From Tetraselmis striata (lineage: Eukaryota > Chlorophyta > Chlorodendrophyceae > Chlorodendrales > Chlorodendraceae), in NCBI GenBank assembly GCA_006384855.1, contig VCJN01002997.1, positions 62,001 through 126,000 on the forward strand: 64,000 nt of DNA. The letters are read 5' to 3'. Positions 62,097-64,000 of this stretch are shown here, piece by piece (the first letter of the stretch is position 1; each line of letters begins with the position of its first letter). Below the pieces are notes generated by a model. That model was not told the DNA's origin. It ran no database searches and saw nothing but the letters and a program-made list of their open reading frames with translations. A program made the translations under genes and the position numbers.

Positions 62097-62620
62097 TCAT
62101 CCCATGGGTAGCCATGCTTCAGTGCCCACATCAACAGCGTGCAAGTGGTCTCTAACCACGGCAGCAGTGCAAAGTGCCTTTGTCCCAGGGGCAGCCCTGC
62201 TCTCTCGCCCACCGCAGGGCCGCGAGGTGCCCTCCCCTGGCTGCAATGAAGCAGGTTCTCTCATTCCAGGGACAGCCCTGCCCCCTCGCCCACCCCAGCA
62301 TGTCCAGGTGCCCTTCTTCTCCTGCAGCATGGCATGTGGATTCGTCCCCTGGGCAACCCTGGTTCCGTGCCCACTGCAAGACTTCAAGGTAACCTCCTCT
62401 CGCCGACTAGGCGCAAGTGCCTTTGCGCCTAGTTGTATCCCTGGAGCACCCCTGGTTCTGCGCCCACTGCAGGGCTTTAATATAGCCTCCTCTTGCCGCC
62501 ATGGCGCAAGTGCCTTTGCGCCTTGCTAGTTGTATCCCGGGGGCATCCATGCTGCCCTGCCCAATGTAGCAACTCCAGCTGCCCCTTTCAGGCGCAGCGC
62601 TGCAAAGTGTTCTCTCTATG
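62097..62620 (-). pseudogene. Ankyrin-like repeat gene remnant (GCPWD type)
   Basis: Five or more repeats of about 28 residues on the minus strand: GYIKALQWAQNQGCS, GCPGDESTCHAAGEEGHLDM, GWARGQGCPWNERTC and GHLAALRWAREQGCPWDKGT. They match the consensus xxGHLxxLxWAxxxGCPWDxxTC of large protist and giant-virus ankyrin families. Successive repeats sit in different frames (62679-62407, 62379-62152 and a third to 62097), so at least two frameshifts separate them. One unit of about 97 bases is tandemly duplicated (around AGTGCCTTTGCGCCT near 62416 and 62508). No start or splice structure was found. Confidence 0.55.
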
Positions 62621-63328
62621 GGGTAGCGTTCAAGTCCATGTTCCATTCTGCCCACCTCGACCATCCACTGCACCAACACCAGCTACCCCGTCCGTCCGCG
62701 AAGCTCACGTGCAGATGTCGGAGTACAGCGCCAAGCGCCTTCTCAACACATCATCAATACTAATACATAAATGCTGACATTGCCTGTGCGTCGATCAGCA
62801 ACATATATATTCATATATGTATGTATAAAAATACATTTTACATGTATACATACATACATAGATGTATATATATGTAATAAAAGAATACATTTACACGTAG
62901 ATGTGTATAAATATGTGTGTATATGAAATATATATGTATAATATTTAAAAATGTATACAAATCTATCAGCAGCAGCATATGAACATTCTGCATATAGTAT
63001 ATGCTTCCTGATATAAGCAGCAAATACTATGTGCACTCAGCACATGCTGCCATGACAAGATGCAACAACGCTGGAAATTTCACAATTTACAACTCCTTGC
63101 TGCGTATACTGCAGTCGAGCCAAGCAACTCCGCAACAAACCAATGCTACCTTGGGGGTTGATAAATTCGCGGAAGGAGAATAAGGAAAGAAATAATAGAC
63201 ATTGGGGCCTATCTCTAATGACGCCGAGGCAACGCCGTCACGGCGCCCAAGTGGTCCAACGGTACGAGAGCGCCTGTCTGGCGGCATATGTTGCCATGTA
63301 GACTTGTGACGAAAGTACACGGCTCTCA
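62621..63328. other. AT-rich gap and 3' flank of copy 3
   Basis: 62780-63000 is very AT-rich with TATATG-type repeats. From about 63010 it matches the 3' flank of copy 2 (57575-57907). No gene was recognised. Confidence 0.4.
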
Positions 63329-64000
63329 TCAGGCACCGCAGCACGCCCGCTGTGGGACACCTGAGCTCGAGCCACGCGCGTGGTCTTCTGCAAACACTGC
63401 CGCCAGATTGTTGGGCAGGAGGCCCACGGGCAGGTGCACCAGGAATCGCTCATCGCCCCCTCCCCGCGCACCGTTCTCCTCTGCGTCAGCCTGCTGCTGT
63501 TGCTTCTGTGAAGTATGCTCCGCAGCCTCAACCAGCGCGTCCATCATGAGATGCACGCCTGGCCGGTACATGGCCCTCGGCGCGCACTGCACCTCGCGAG
63601 ATGCCACTTGTGCTGGGGTGCGCCTTGCCGGCTTCCTCGGAGCACCGAGCCGCGCCACTTTATCTAGCCGGTCAGTGTTGGTGACTCTCGCCTGGGGCAG
63701 ACCGCGCTTCCTTCTCGGGACAGCGGGAGGGTCAGGAGAAGCGGCGGCTGCTTTAGCGCCGTGGTACTCGGCAAACAGAGAACGCCAGCCATGGGGCCGT
63801 GTGTAGTTGTAGTCGGTCCTGAGCCGGTGCGGAGCGGACATGATTGGCTTGAGCCTGTTGTGTTCGTCTGTCTCTGGCGCCACCGGTGGCCAGGGCTTGC
63901 CGCCCAGAATCTGCTCAAAGCGCTTTGTGGTGGCGTAGCCGCCATTGCAGCGCATGTCCTTTGGGAGAAAGAAGAGGGCGCTGTCTCCGTTGTCGGCACT
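63010..64000 (-). repeat. Segmental duplication unit, right copy (runs off the window)
   Basis: Same orientation and content as 57575-58590. Small differences include an in-frame loss of three bases near the C-terminus, which keeps the reading frame. Confidence 0.75.
63329..64000 (-). CDS. Unrecognised protein family, copy 3 (5' part outside window)
   Basis: The C-terminal 223 residues of a protein nearly identical to copy 2, in one uninterrupted frame with its stop at 63329 (RACCGA end). It covers ALFFLPKD, GKPWPPV and MYRPGVHLMMDALVEAAEH. The N-terminal half, the intron and the start lie to the right of the window. Differences from copy 2 are mostly single residues plus one in-frame change (DQLARG versus DHARG). 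Confidence 0.65.
   Translation of the reverse strand, partial: SADNGDSALFFLPKDMRCNGGYATTKRFEQILGGKPWPPVAPETDEHNRLKPIMSAPHRLRTDYNYTRPHGWRSLFAEYHGAKAAAASPDPPAVPRRKRGLPQARVTNTDRLDKVARLGAPRKPARRTPAQVASREVQCAPRAMYRPGVHLMMDALVEAAEHTSQKQQQQADAEENGARGGGDERFLVHLPVGLLPNNLAAVFAEDHARGSSSGVPQRACCGA

Overview
The window looks like nuclear DNA of a green alga (chlorophyte). Protein-coding exons are GC-rich and broken by many spliceosomal introns, and the gaps are AT-rich. The gene set is of plant/algal type: a VAR3/OZ1-like organelle RanBP2 zinc-finger protein, an ABA3-type molybdenum cofactor sulfurase and a pectinacetylesterase. Mobile DNA is dominated by tyrosine-recombinase retrotransposons with split direct repeats, the arrangement of the algal Kangaroo and TOC3 elements. 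No tRNA with a full cloverleaf, rRNA, CRISPR or bacterial operon was seen.

Layout, left to right. 1-1394 (+) is the 3' part of a pectinacetylesterase gene. 1711-2075 is a decayed ankyrin-like fragment. 3679-8699 (-) is a 14-exon gene with seven RanBP2-type zinc fingers. 9031-12081 (-) is a retroelement fossil with reverse transcriptase but no recombinase. 13324-20242 (+) is molybdenum cofactor sulfurase. 20243-24410 is repeat-bearing DNA with no clear gene. 24411-25437 (-) is a glutathione S-transferase. 25884-38208 is a nest of three further retroelement fossils. 38722-42229 (-) is a secreted class 3 lipase. 42744-43362 is a small inverted-repeat element. 46539-51187 (+) is a ubiquitin-specific protease. 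53738-64000 holds three copies of an unrecognised protein family (one +, two -, the last cut by the window edge) in AT-rich DNA, plus ankyrin-like remnants at 62097-62620.

Exon structures were worked out by hand from splice signals, reading phase and family similarity. For the zinc-finger gene, sulfurase, transferase, lipase and protease core all phases close without a stop. The genes are unrelated housekeeping or secreted functions and no shared pathway is implied. The most striking unexplained signal is that many introns, in five different genes, carry a long run of C in the sense strand starting just after the 5' splice site, including introns with GC rather than GT donors. The retroelement group is also unusual: three copies share one terminal architecture, yet one lacks the recombinase and another lacks the reverse transcriptase.
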